DNA of 64,000 nt from NCBI GenBank assembly GCA_963969395.1, contig OZ017796.1, positions 32,230,243 to 32,294,242 on the forward strand. The letters run 5' to 3'. Position 1 is the first letter of the stretch; each line of letters starts with the position of its first letter. This DNA comes from Pseudoscleropodium purum. Taxonomy: Eukaryota; Streptophyta; Bryopsida; Hypnales; Brachytheciaceae. Made by a program: the position numbers and the translations under genes. Positions 50,328-63,767 of this stretch are shown here, piece after piece. The notes under the pieces were generated by a model that made no database searches, had not been told where the DNA came from, and saw nothing but the letters and a program-made list of their open reading frames with translations.

Positions 50328-53300
50328 GAACACCCAAATGTGCCACTGACCTTAAACCGCCATCTATACTATGTGTACATCTCCAAAGTCAGTTCTGTAC
50401 CTTCGTGGAAGAAATGCATTTAGAACCAAACTTTGTTCCTTAATAACTTTTGCATACAATATCCAAATGTTACATTCTCTGATGTGTTGGAACCTCCTTT
50501 CACTTGCCAACAAGAACATATGAAAATCTGAGCAGTCTAATAATAGAAAATAGGCTCAATAGCCAAAAGTGGCAGTTTGGGGAGTACCTACCTTACATGG
50601 ATTGCATGGATTTCATAAAAAAATTGGAACAAAGGTAGCCAACAATCCCATAATATCACCCTAAAAATATTGGACAGGAAGGGTGCACTATATTGATTTA
50701 GAGGATGTATATACAGCTCTACAAGAGTTGGTTTGAGGCCATCTATCAATAAATTCTTGAATTTTCATAACTCTTTGTATATAGTATCCAAATCATATTT
50801 TTTGTTTGGTGAGTTGGAATCCTCTTTCACATGTTAAAAAGTACAAAGTATCATACATATAAAATTTTGTTTTAAGAAAAAATTTTGAGCACTAAAGGTA
50901 ATGATTGTGGGTATCTCTATAAAACTTGTATATAGTACAGTACCCTAAAACCATATAATGGACATCTTATTGTGCTATTACAATAATCTTGCTCAATATA
51001 GAATACAATTGTAATTTCACTATGACTAATTTTGTACCTTTGAGTATGATGGTATAATTATTTTTCCAAAATCTAGTTACAATATAGAAATATTTATTAT
51101 ACAAAGTTTGGTCTTACAACACCTAATACTAAATTCTTCATAAATCATATTTTTGTTTCTTAATTATGGATATTTTTTCAATATAAAAGATGTATATATA
51201 GATGCTTCCTACATCACCAAAGTTTTTCAACCAATTATCAAATAAAATCATGAATATTAAATGAAACATTTCAACCAAAATGGGATTTTGTTTTTTTGAA
51301 ATGAGAACTTTGTATGCTTCATCAATATTGCATAAAAATTGAATGTTAATTATGCGAGACAAAAATATATCAATAATACCCTATATTATGCAAAATTTTG
51401 TGAAATGGCATAATAGAGTGTCCATAACATGATTTTCTAGTATTGTACAATCAAGTCCAATAATCTTTATTCCTAGGCAAATTTAGTTATCCAAAAGTTC
51501 ATAAACTTTAGGAAGCTTTAGCATACTCAAAAATGAACAAATTTCTAAACCATACTAGAATTGTAGTGAAGAGTACTTGAATATCATACAACAATTTCTA
51601 GAGAAGTGGAGTCAAGTTCATGGTATGAAGAAGTTAGTTTGACTCCTAATTCACCTTAGACAAACTTTGGAAGATATTCAAAGACTTGTTGCAACACCCA
51701 AGCAAACCAGTGAACAAGCAAGAAATAATACAATCAATTCAAGTAGTACGGGATCAAATATCTCTACAACAAATTGAAAATGTTCATTGCTACAATGCCT
51801 AATAGAACTCCAATTATAATTTTTAGCAAAGGTTGGCAAAACTAAATGGTAGATAGCATATAAAAAAGATTCAAATTGTTGTATGATTTTGGATTTTACA
51901 TGAGGGATATATTTGTTATGATGATCAAGTATTCTTCACTACTATTCTAATTCCAACACAATTTGCAGTTAGGAACATTAGAAGGGATTTGAGGACAATG
52001 TAAGCCCATTTCAAGCCTCTTTCCTTGGTTGTTCCCTTCATAGTGAAGGAATAGTTGGTTGTCAGAAAAAAAAAAATTAATTATTATTATTATTATTATT
52101 ATTAAGTGAAACTTTTTTTTTCAAAAAAATAATAATTTTATATTATATGACAAGGTCTCAACCACATCATACTGCTGCAATGGCACAGTTTTCTTGTTCC
52201 TAGCAACTTGAGAACTCGCAAGCTTTTATTGCCCTCAAATTCCTTCTAATGATCCATCCATTTTTTAATATGTTAGAAGCTTCAATCCTGAAGTTCATGA
52301 ACTTTTTGTTGAATCTGCCTGGGAACAAAATTCATAAGATTATCGGACCCAAATGCATGTACTGTACTTTACTTCCTACTCAGTGTGTCACGAGCTCTTT
52401 GCTCCAATGCCATTTTCTGAGACAACAGGCAGCATGAAATACTCCAGTGGGAATGATTTCCATGCACGCATCATTTTAATTCCCTTTGCACAATTTTTTT
52501 TTGTTTTTCACGTGACTTGGTCTTTCCACTGAGTGAGTGCAGACCCTGACTGATCCTCGACTTGGTGTTTTTTTTGGACCATAAAGTAATAAGTCGGTTG
52601 CTCTGGAACAAGGCACCAGCTTTGCTCATTTGCTCATTTGCTTGCCTTGCCTCGGTTGTTCCACATGTGTGAACACAAGGGTGGCTTTTTTGGTAACCGG
52701 ACTCGGAATGTGTCTTTGGTGATTGCACCAGCTCCGCCAGCACCATTGGCCAGACATCTGTGCATAACTTACGCCACTGCCCATGATGCATAGGTAGGAA
52801 GCACGGGCATCGTCGTACCTTAAAAGAAATATACTTCTCCTTATTCAGTCATTCATGAACCCCCCAAGTTGGTCCCTTGCCGGTCCCTTCCCTTGAAGAA
52901 ACAAAATGAAGTTGAAAACACAATGCTGAAAAGGACAAATATCATCGAAAAGGACAAACAACGTTAAAAACCAGATAAATGTGATCAAACGAGTACATGC
53001 TTTTGGAGCAATAGTTTTCCCCGTGTTTGTACAAACGCTACTTACTGAAGCGGCAATATTTCAACAAGACACCAAGGGCTTGTTTATATGCTTGCCGGGT
53101 GGGCAAAGAGCTACAGGGATGCTACAAACAAAATACCAATTCCACTTTTATGTGGACCTGGGGAGAGAGGGAAGGATATGATTATAGAAGTTGTCACATA
53201 TTAGATTTTCTCATGATCTAGTAGTCTCGACCAATGAGATTGTTCACCGATATCGATTGGAAATTGAGCTCTTCCTTTTCCGTTGCGCATCTTGGCAAGA

Positions 53301-53703
53301 CAATCAGGAGAAGCAATTTTGTCTTCTTGCTTGTTTTAGGTTCAAGTTTACCCACTGGGCGAGCATGTAAGCCCGCCCTTAAGTTTGGTGTTTAATGCTT
53401 CTATCTTAAAAGGTTATTTCTTGCAGCTAAGCAAAGTGGGTACCTCCAAAATTTCCACTTTTTGCTACTGTGCAGTTACTATTATTAGACTAGTGAAATT
53501 TTCATATTCTCTTATTGGCAAGTGAAAGGAAGTTCTGATGCACCAAGAAACGCAACATTTGGACACCATATGCAAAAGTTGTGAAGGAACGAAATTTGGT
53601 TCTAAAACAATTTTTTCCACATAGGTATGTAATTGATGTTGGAGATGTACACAAAGTGAAGATGGCAATTTAGGGCTAATGGTGCATTTGGGAGGTGCCC
53701 ACC
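50328..53703. mobile_element. Long inverted-repeat pair, ~230-bp arms flanking ~2.9 kb
   Basis: 50328-50556 and the complement of 53466-53703 are clear homologues: TGTGTACATCTCCAA, TTAGAACCAAA, AACTTTTGCATA, CTTTCACTTGCCAA and AGTCTAATAATAG are common to both. A third diverged copy, in plus orientation, lies near 50755-50860. The layout resembles a transposon with long TIRs (Mutator-like), but I find no transposase and no target duplication. Two separate insertions would look the same. A MITE sits inside it (51976-52251). Confidence 0.5.
51976..52251. mobile_element. CATTAGAAG-family miniature element, copy 1 (276 bp)
   Basis: The ends CATTAGAAGGGATTTGAGG and, in complement, CATTAGAAGGAATTTGAGG differ at one of 19 positions. 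The interior shares a poly(A)/ATT tract and GACAAGGTCTCAACCACATCA with copy 2 at 53986. Non-coding. Confidence 0.75.
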
Positions 53704-53985
53704 CTTTTTGTAAGGTGTCTATAGGTGTGTAGGGATAGTGATTGGCCTTGGAATTCTAAAGCCTATTCAACGTCCAATATAGGGATACTTTTTGCACCAT
53801 GGACACATGCAATTTGCACCTACAACTACATTTCCTTTATCTTGATATTATAATTAATTTGATTGGTAGAAGATTTTGAATAGTACAAGTCTCTCTTATA
53901 CTTGCAAATTATTGCACCTAACAAATTTGCATGATTTCCAAATTATTGTGAATTGGTATTAATACCATTAGGTGCACTAGTTAAA

Positions 53986-54282
53986 CATTAGAAGAGTTTT
54001 GGGGGATCCAGAAGCCTATTTCGGGCTTGTTCCCCGCAACTGTTCCCCGCAGCGAGGGGAACAACCCATTGTTAGAATTTTTTTTTCATAAAAATTTAAA
54101 AAAAAATTAGTCTCCAAATGCAAAAAATAAATTGAAAAAAATAAAAAAATAAAAAAAATAAAAAATTGATCAATGATGTGGCAAGGACTCGGCCACGTTA
54201 GACCGCTGCGCCAAACTTGTTTCCTGCGTTTGCAAGCTATAATAACTCGCAGGCATCTAGAGGCCCGAAAAATCTTCTAATG
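53986..54282. mobile_element. CATTAGAAG-family miniature element, copy 2 (297 bp)
   Basis: The ends CATTAGAAGAGTTTTGGGG and, in complement, CATTAGAAGATTTTTCGGG match at 17 of 19 positions. The GGCAAGGACTCGGCCACGTTAG segment and the AACTCGCA block correspond to copy 1, which confirms one family. A GC-rich inner hairpin, GTTCCCCGCAGCGAGGGGAAC, is visible near 54039-54061. Confidence 0.75.
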
Positions 54283-56510
54283 TTAGATTGAATAGTTGGT
54301 TTCTTTCATTTTTTGCAATATTTCAAGTCCTTAATAAAATAAAATAAAGTATTGAGATATAGACGTTTCTTCCTTGATTGGAACATGACATCATATTCAA
54401 TAAGTAGCAATACTTCAATTTAAAATACTCTATCTTCATAGCACTAGCTTACTTTTCAGTTACAATCCAACTCAAATTTCTTCACTTGTTGCTTCTATCT
54501 ATGCAAAATCTCCTCTTCAATCTACAACCAATAATACTCTTAACCCTCCTAGCTTGTAAATGTTGTATAAGGTGAAAACATCTAAAACCATCCCTATACC
54601 TATTCCACACTAGTAGGTTTCAATTGAAAGTTTACCTCAAATTGCCATTAAACCATTCCTTTACTTAATTTTCATTCACAAATTGCTAATTCTCTAGATT
54701 TCAATTTTACAACCAAGCTATGTAACAATTTCAAAGGCCTAGGGAGATTCCACTTAGAAAATTCATAATCATTACAAGTTTTATCCAAAGTTTTTTTGAA
54801 TTCATGATTTTCAACTACCAATTCCACAAACATTTTTTTTTCTTGAAAATGGAACTTCCAACTATGCTAAATTGTTTATTTTGACAATTTGGGGTGTTTG
54901 GACCTTTAGTGAAGGTACATGACCTATTTCCAACAATTGTTAAGTTTTTCAATATATGTCCAAATAAGCAATTGTGGGCAAGGTAATTTTCTCTAGTTAG
55001 AGAAAATAAATATTGAAGATTGCACTATTTTTTGCTAATTTTTTTTTATCAAGTTTGGACTTAGTAGAAATTAAGAAAGTATAGATTACAATCTAATTTG
55101 TTTTCAATGTAAAGGCAAATATATTTTCAAAAAGTGAAAAACAAAAAATTCGTCATACTGACTTCATTAGGTGTCAATGTGTTATTCATTATACAATGAT
55201 GAAGTCACTAAGACAACATAATTTCCCTCATTCATGAAAAGAGGTCACCTTAACTTGCACAAATAGGGCCCTAGTTAGATATAAATCATTTTTTATCTTA
55301 AAAGACGTCAGCCTATTTCTAATTACCCCTTCCATTTCTATAGTGTAGGCTGCTTTCTTTCTTTGCAAATAAAGATGAATAGTGATCAATTATAGCACAT
55401 TGTGATTAGCTAGAAGTCTTTTGATAATGTAACCAACCGTTGGTCAAATTTTTTTCCAACCCTTGGTTGGATATAGGAAGACCTATATGACTAGTATAGG
55501 TCAAATATAATCTTCAACTAGAAAATTTATAGTAACTATGTTTGGAAAAAAAAATTATGGAATCCTTTCAAAATCTAATTTTGGACACAGAAAAATCTCC
55601 ACACTAAAGAAATCCAAGTTCTAGAAACACATAATTGTTAAAGTGGTTGGAAATGGATCTGCCACTCTAAAGTAGTTTGCTCTAAAAGTGATTATGACTC
55701 AAAGGTATATTTTGTTTCTTTCAATGTTCAATAGTGCACATTCCAAGAGATGATTGATTTTAGTGTCCATTACATTTCAACTTCAAAAAATGTGTAATTA
55801 ATTCCACAAAACTCCAAGAAATATGAAATGACTTGGGTTAGATGCCTAATTTCATTTCTCTTCTTCTTGAAAACTTTTTGAAAATTATTTCAAGGAGTTA
55901 AGTTTTTGCAAAGAGGCTATCAACTCTTAAATGGTCTTTTTAAGAGCAGGCTAAGGTTGAAGCACTAGTAGTCAATCATTTAGGGAGTTTTGGAGCAAAT
56001 TATGTGCAAGAATGAAGTGGTGAATAATTTTCCCATGTAAAAAAAATAGGAAATATGGGGAAATTCTTTTTTTCAGAACTTTATTCCCAAACCTGAAATT
56101 ACTGTGAATTTTGGGAGCCCGAAAGAACCCTTAACCAATAGCCAATGTCTAGACTCTTCCAATTTCAATCATTCATGAATTACCCTCCCGCTCACTACTT
56201 TATACTTTCTTGCTCACTACTTCGAGACATGTGTCATAATCTTTATTAGTTCCAACCTTGAAAAGGACAAAAAAAACTTTCCAAACTTTAATGCTTATTT
56301 ATTGTCAAATACTTTGGAATGGAACCTAAGAGAATGGGGTGTTTTGATTGGATCTTTGCTTTGGGTCCATAGCTATCTTTCAATTAAAACACTCCATTTT
56401 CTAGAGCTCCAATCCAAAGTTTTTGGGTGTAAATAGGCCCTTAGTTCAAATCTAAGGTTAGAAATAGAACATTGGGCAAGGTTGACAATTGGTGCTTCAC
56501 CCTTCAACCT

Positions 56511-56841
56511 TAAGGTAGGAGGTCTATGAATTGACCATTTAAAACCTGGAACTGATTTTTGGGAGGTGAAACTTCTTGAAATATTTTTTAGTAAATTTTT
56601 CTTCAAAGACAAGTAGAATTGGAATTTAATCCTAGTCATTTCATATTTTTTGGAGCTTTGTGGAATTAGTTATGAAATTTTGAAGCTGAAGTGGCATAGG
56701 GCTCTAATAGCATTCACCTTCTAAAATGTACGTTGTTTGTACATGGCTAAAGGCCACAAAAAAACCAACTTCTGTGTACAATGTACATTTAAGAAAATGG
56801 GCACTTTTAGAACCAATGTACTTTTAGAACCTCCTACCTTA
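56511..56841. mobile_element. TAAGGTAGGAGG-family inverted-repeat element, 331 bp
   Basis: The left end TAAGGTAGGAGGTCT is matched by the right end AGAACCTCCTACCTTA (complement TAAGGTAGGAGGTTCT). Non-coding interior. Same termini as the element at 61630. Confidence 0.7.
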
Positions 56842-57636
56842 CCTTTAGTTAATTTAGAGCATCACCCCCCTTGCCCTGGACCTAGTCCCGGGCCAGGGTA
56901 TGATGAGCCCCGGCAACTTTTGTTTCCCCACCATGAACTCTCTGTCACTCCTTGCCACTTTGGCCACAGAAAAAAATATAGCTTGGCTGCCCATCTTCCA
57001 AAGCCCGCTCTCTTTGTTGCTATTTGAATTATTGTCAAAAAAAATTTGTCTTGACCTATTTAGGATGCTTGATTGGGTTTAAGAAGTAGCCAACAGTGCC
57101 ACCGCTATCAACAATGTCAGAAAATTCAATGCATAACCGGAAATCAATCAAGAGTATTTAAAGGCAGTTGACTGCTTTGGTGGAGGCTTGAGGGCAGGTA
57201 TAGTTGAGGACTTGGGGGAAGTTAAGTACCATGAGCCCCTTTTACTTTTCAAGAGCCTGTGACAGGCAGTTTCCTATGCCTATTTTCCAGGGCAAGAGTG
57301 GAGATGCTCTTAGACCATTTGATTAGAGCAGCAACTCTTGTGTGAGTGATTGAAAATTTTGCATTTTGTGGGTCCTGTATGGCAGAGACAGCGCCTGAAA
57401 GATTGATCAAACCGACCTAATTTTCTTGAACTTAACTTAATGTACATAGGGCTTCTGAAAGCAGCCTCGTCTTGTGTGCCTCCTCTGGGTGACACCATGA
57501 TAGCGGAGCTGACAACTATGGTGACAAATGGTGATAAATTATATGAGCATGCGCGGATGGGCACGTTTTAGAAGTAGCCAACTGTCTGCTGTAAGAGAGC
57601 TTGGAAATGGCTTTCTAAGGGACCCCATGCATTTCT

Positions 57637-58062
57637 GACCACGGACCCATTCTTGTTATATAGGCTACACGCTCTCCAATCAACAAGAAAAAGATGGAGA
57701 TTAATTATGGCACAATTTCCAATGCGGCACAATTGGTTATAGTTTTGATTGATTTTGCAACCAACCTATGGTTAGAAATAGGAAGTCCTATGTGACAAGA
57801 ATAGGCCAAACAAAATCTTCAACCAACAAATTAATAATAATTATGTTTTGACCAGGGACCCATTCTTATCATATAGGCTACACGTTTTCCAATCAAGAAG
57901 AGAAAAATGGAGATTAATTATGGCACAATTTCCAATGCGGCACAATTAGTTATAGTTTTGATTGATTTTGCAACCAACCTATGGTTAGAAATAGGAAGTC
58001 TTATGTGACAAGAATAGGCCAAAAAAATCTTCAACCAATAAATTAATAATAATTATGTTTTG
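57637..58062 (+). repeat. Tandem duplication, two units of 213 bp
   Basis: Units at 57637-57849 and 57850-58062 are nearly identical (GGACCCATTCTTRTYATATAG, GATTGATTTTGCAACCAACC, AGGAAGTCYTATGTGACAAG). A diverged relative of part of the unit lies near 55435-55560. Confidence 0.9.
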
Positions 58063-58150
58063 AAAAAAATATAGAATCTTTCTAAATTCTATTTTTGTAC
58101 GTGGAAAATTTCTCCATTCATAAAAATTGTGCTTTAGATTCGCGAATTTA

Positions 58151-59083
58151 CTTAACCCCTAAATTCCCAAGGCCATTTTTTTGTCAAAAACCACTCAAAC
58201 CTATCGTTTTTGTTGCATTCATCCAATGATACAAAAAAAATCATTTAAAAAAGAATCTAACCATAGGATCTTCTACTTTACTTATCTTATCTCACATGGT
58301 AAAAATTCATGAAGTTTGACCATATAGATTGGAAGATATTAGCATTCAAAGTTGAAAAATAAAGTTTTTTTGAACATTGGCCTGCAATTTCAAATGACTC
58401 TGACTACCAATTGTGAAATTTTTTTGCACTATAGACTTTCAATTAAAAAAAATTTATGTTGAAAAATTAAGTTGAAAGTCTAGGAATTTTTTTTTTTTAA
58501 AAACACACACTTGATTTTCATTCTTAAAAAAAATGCTAAGTGGAAGTAGGTCCAAGATTGAAAAAAACAACTAAACCATTAATAACTCCAATATGGGATT
58601 GAAAGACAATAATCCCAATGGTGAGATTGTTTTAGCAATTGAACACAACATTCCCAAAAGAAATTGTGAAAAATTGTGAAAATTGCATTCAGAAATGAAC
58701 CCTATAAGTTATTTTTTCAAGAAGATGCTGAAATTGCCCGAAAAACAAAATTGTCTTTAACTTCTCAGTATTAGTCCAAATAGAATTAATCAAAGCTTCA
58801 CATGTAGACAAAATGAAAAAAAATTCAAGGGAAAAAAATTAAAATTTTTATTTTTTTATTTTTATTTTTTTTGTGTTGCCCACCGAGTTCAGTTTCAGAC
58901 TTTTTGTGGTATAACTTTTGCTCCCAAGCACCAATTGAAATAAAAATTATATTCCCACGTAGATAATTAGTTTTTCTATCTTATGGGAAAGTTTCAAATT
59001 AATTCACCAAAAATTGAGATCATAGGAACTTGCCTGAAATCTAACTTTTCCCTCGAAGGGACAATGAGAACTTAGGAGTTAAG
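58151..59083. mobile_element. TTAACCCC-ended repeat, copy 1 (~930 bp)
   Basis: It starts CTTAACCCCTAAATTCCCAAGG and ends CTTAGGAGTTAAG, so the termini are inverted (CTTAACCCCTAA against CTTAACTCCTAA). The inside matches copy 2 along nearly its whole length (for example ATAGATTGGAAGATATTAGC and CAAAGCTTCACATGTAGA). Non-coding. Confidence 0.75.
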
Positions 59084-59133
59084 TGGTTGGAAATGGATCA
59101 GCTCCCTTATGGTAAACGACCCATTGTCAACCA

Positions 59134-60060
59134 CTTAACCCTTGAAGTTCCAAGGCTATTTTTCTACCAAAAAACACTCAAAACTGCCATTTCTGCTACA
59201 TTCACCCAAGAAACAAAAACAAAAGCATTTTTTAGAATCTAACTATAGGATCTTTTACTTCACTTGTCTTAGCTCATGTGGTAAAAATTTCATGAAGTTT
59301 GACCGTATAGATTGGAAGATATTAGCATTCAAAGTTAGAAAAGAAAGTTTTTTTGAATATTGGCTTGCAATTTCAGATGACTTTGACTGCCATTTGTAGA
59401 ATTTTTTTGCACTACAAACTTTGAATTTGAAAAAATTTATGTTGAAGAATTGAGTTGAAATTCTAGAAATTAAAAAACAAACTAATTTGATTTTCATTCT
59501 TTAAAAAATTGTTAAATAAAAGTAGGTTCAAGGTTGAAAAAAACAACTAAATCATTAATATCTCTTAGATGGGATTGAAACACAATAATTCCAATGGTGA
59601 GATTGTTTTAGCAAGCAAACACAACATTCTAAAAAAAGATTTGTGAAAAATTGTGAAAATTGCATTCAAAAATGAATCCTACAAGTTATTTTTCCAAAAA
59701 GATGCTTAAATTGCCCAAAAAACAAGATTGTCCTTAACTTTCTCATTTTTAGTCTAAATAGAATGAATCAAAGCTTCACATGTAGAGAAAAATATGAAAT
59801 TTCAGGGGAAAAAATTAGAATTTATTTTGATATTTTGCAATTTTTTTGTGTTGCTCACTTAGTTCAATTAGGGACTTTTTGTAGTATAACTTTTGCTCCC
59901 ATGCACCAATTGAAATAAAAATTATATTCCCATATAGCTAATTAGTTTTTTCTATCTTATAGAAAAAGTTTCAAAAAGTTTCATAAAAAATCAAGGTCAC
60001 AGAAACCTACCCAAAATCCAATTTGTCCCCCAAAGAGACAATGGGACTTTAGGAGTTAAG
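59134..60060. mobile_element. TTAACCCC-ended repeat, copy 2 (~930 bp)
   Basis: It starts CTTAACCCTTGAAGTTCCAAGG and ends CTTTAGGAGTTAAG. It is a diverged full-length copy of 58151-59083, in the same orientation, with about 50 bp between them. That spacer itself begins AAGTGGTTGG and ends CCAACCACTT-like (GTCAACCACTT), so the inverted termini may extend into it. Confidence 0.75.
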
Positions 60061-60730
60061 CGATATGTGCATGTTTAGGAGAAGTAATAAGCCATGTAAA
60101 TTTTCTACCATGTAGGAAGATAGAAATAAAAGGGATTGCAGTTTTTTTGGTAATTTTATGTCTTGAATTGAAAATACTAGGAGTTTTGAAAGCTGTTAGT
60201 TGGTCCAAATCTATAGCTAACATGTAAACTCTTCCAATGCCATTCATTCTACTCACTACTTTGGGACATGTATCATAACTTGATTAGTCTTAACTTTGAA
60301 AAGAAGAAAAATCATAAAAAGCTTTGGTTGAACATTCATTCCAGCCTTGGTTGAAACTAGTGCACTCTACATGTCGGGGATGCATTGACAATAGGTGGTT
60401 CTACCATAACTAAACTCAATAGAACAAGTCTTGGGTTGCGTGGCATTATTAAGTTATTCTTAGTAGGTGTACCCTCTATAGATGTCTGAGGTGAACTTGG
60501 TATAACCCCCTTGCTTGTCTTTGAGGGAAAATGCTGAATTTTTTATTTGCCACCGATGATGGAATTTGAAAATTCTGAATTTATCTTTGCAATTGTAGTT
60601 TTTGTACTGAAATTGTTAGGAGAGGGTGTGGAAAATAAGTTAATTAAGCACAAAATAGGGAGTCTTTTTTTTACATGTAAAGAATGACTTCAAGGCTGAG
60701 CAAGGAGATCAGTTTGCAACCTAGGGAAAA

Positions 60731-60945
60731 GATTGACCCCTCTATTATCCCGCCAAAGGATAAATATCAAAAATTGCTCGTATTTTGTGTTGCTTAAATT
60801 TTATATTTTATCTAGTCTTCTAGATAATTTAGGGTCTCTAATTGCAATTATGAATTCAAAATTTGCAAATTTTATCATATGTGCAAATAAAAAATTTCAG
60901 AATTTTTTGAAAGGGTAAAAACATGGGGCAATAGAGGGGTCAATC
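60731..60945. mobile_element. Miniature inverted-repeat element, 215 bp
   Basis: GATTGACCCCTCTATT at 60731-60746 is exactly inverted at 60930-60945. The interior is AT-rich and non-coding. No clear target duplication. Confidence 0.75.
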
Positions 60946-61629
60946 CTCGTTGACTGTCAGTTCACCCTGACCCAACAGATGGTGCCTTCCGTCTCACTTC
61001 CGTGTGCCACCTGGAGCTGATTTACAGTCTCTTGGTTGTTTGGGGGGTTGGTCTCATCGAGAGGTCTCAATTATGGGCCTTGGATCAAACCCAAGTTGGA
61101 TGGTTTGGATGTCTTCAATACCCATCCAGTAATGTTCAAACACCAGCCAACTGGGGATGCATCCCTTACCCATGCATGCCCTTGGGAGTTGGGATGCCCA
61201 ATTGCGCATTGGTGGAATTATGGTAAGGGACAAAGAAGTCTACAGTAATGGTGCCTTTTTTAAACTTAAGTCTATCTCAATGTTTAAATTTAAGCTAACT
61301 TATCTTATATGCCCCCCAAGTTTGGAAACTTGGGAGTTGGGATGGTTCCTACCTACACTGCAAGGCAGGAATTGTTGCAACTGAATGAGACCCTTTTTGG
61401 ACGGAGTGGTCAAGGACAAGGTTGTAAAACTTAGAGTGCAAGGTGGGACTTCTACATAATAAAGCCACATAAAGCAACCAGGCTCTAAAAGCATTTTATG
61501 TTGCTTTTAGAGGTATATATTCCTTTCTTCAATCAGTACCAATTGTATTCACCAACAGTGACCGTATCTAGGGATTGACACTTTTCAGAGCTTTCCATGA
61601 TTTCAACTTCAATATGTGTAACAAACTAG

Positions 61630-62047
61630 TAAGGTAGGAGGCTCTTAAAGTGTTTGATTTTTAGAGCTAGTCTGCCCTTTTTCATGTGTTTTCTTGGATG
61701 GGATTATTTTTGGCTCATTTTTCAGACAAAGAGAAATAGATTCTAATTGTAATCCAAGTCGTTTCGTATTTTTTGAAGCATTTTTTAATTACTTGTGAAA
61801 TTTCAAATAAGATGAGTCATAGGTCCCTTTTCTAATCCTAGGTCTTCCATAAATCGTTCACTTGCAACTTCTAAAGAGAAACAGTGAAAGCAAAGAGAAT
61901 AATTGGCTCTTATAACAAATAATATTTTTTTTATTGATCCATTCAATGATTGTAGAAAGTTCATTTAAAGAACACATCAAGTCTATTACCAGAGAGTCTA
62001 CATGGCAGGTTCTAAATGACCTTCCAACATTAGAGCCTCCTACCTTA
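61630..62047. mobile_element. TAAGGTAGGAGG-family inverted-repeat element, 418 bp
   Basis: TAAGGTAGGAGGCTCT at 61630-61645 is perfectly inverted at 62032-62047. Related by its ends to 56511-56841. Non-coding. Confidence 0.78.
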
Positions 62048-63767
62048 TGCCTCACCAATGGCAATGTCGTAATATAATAAAATAAATGTAAAATTTTTAA
62101 AAAAAAAAATTTAGTTTATAAAAAATTTGAAATTCAAGATCTTTTCTATTGTGAGTTGGAACACCAAATTAAAACAAAGTCTGAGTATTCTTCCTTGTAG
62201 AGAGCTTTTCAATGGTACGATGAACGTGACCAAGGATGTTGGATCCAAAAGATGCGAAATTTAGGATAATTCATGATCCAAAAATAAGTAAGTTCAAAAT
62301 TTGCATAACTTCTAATACATCATATGTCCAAATGCTATGATTACATTAGTCATAACATTTCCAAATTTCTTTGAAGAGATTTAAAATTATCATGAATTCT
62401 TCCCAATAGTGATATGAAAATTCAAAAGAAAAAGTATAATTTAAAAAATATATATTGTTTAACCATAGATGTATATTATAGTATGAAACACAAGAATGTT
62501 ACCCTACTTGTCATGTCATGTCATTTTCTATTTTGAAAAAGCATATGTATAGTTTTTAATCTAAAATCAAATATCCAATTTTAGAAAATATTGAAGTTTT
62601 CTTATAGAGAATAAATTAGAGTTGACAAACTTCATTTTCTTAGTCTTCTTTCTAAACCAAAAAAGTCATATTGAATGTCAAAATCAAATTTATATAAGAA
62701 AAAATCAAACTTGCTAAAATACACCATATTAATATTCCAATTCTTCAAACAACACACTATGTGGAATTAGAAAATAATTTATATTATTTGAACATAATTT
62801 GATGATGTGCATATGTTATTAAAAAAGGTATCCTAGAAAATTGGATGAAAAAACATATTTTTATATTTCTGTTAATGTGAATCAAATCATAATGGTTTCA
62901 ATCAAACTTAATAGGTAAAGAGATTGTTCATTTCATTTTTTGGCACATATAGTTGGCTACCATGATCAAGCCACAATGAGAAGTAACTACTTTGACCTTG
63001 CTTTGAAATTTCCTCTAATGGCAACAACTCTACTAACTGTAGTTGTTGTTGTTGTTTCTTCCACAACTTTACATGATTGAGTTTGCAATATGAACACCAA
63101 TAGGAATTTAACTCTAAACCTCATGGGCCTAGTGAATTCAAAAATCTCAATCATTTATAGTTATTCTATGGGATAGTTTAAAGGCATTTTGCTTCCCCTC
63201 TCAAATTCTACATGTAGGCTCTAGAGGACAATATAAGTGATACTAAGTCTCAAGTGTGAGATATATGTATTTGGTAATTACGTACTAACACATGTGTTTG
63301 CATTTGTTCAATGTATTCCGAACAATAGGACATAGATTCACCAAGGAAATTTTAGATCCAATCACAAACATGGTGGCATATTCTATTTTTGAATGCTTTT
63401 AAGTTGGGTACTATTGACAATGATATGATTTTTCAATGAAGACTTGGCACACCAAAAAGTGAAATTTTTGTGTTAGAACATCATCATTTTGTATACAAGA
63501 CAAAATACTCAATGACATGCCAAATGATGATGCCCTTGTACAAGAATTACTTCTTTTTGTGCATGATGGGGTCTCCTATTTATACCAAATCCCCATTATA
63601 TGCTAAAAATATTTAATATTTTCAACAATGAAATTAAGTAGGATGACTTCAAAGTTCATGTAAAAAATAACTTATTTATAAGCATGAAGATGATAATTGG
63701 TGATTATGACCGTTGCAACAAGTGTCACATAATAGTTCACTATATATGTCTTGTTTGACATGTTTGA

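Noticed and set aside
52471..52791. 106-residue minus-strand open frame in a locally GC-richer patch
   Set aside because: No recognisable domain and surrounded by repeats; coding potential not supported.
61002..61384. Overlapping open frames near 61.0-61.4 kb
   Set aside because: Three frames are open at once in a locally GC-richer stretch; none shows a family motif.
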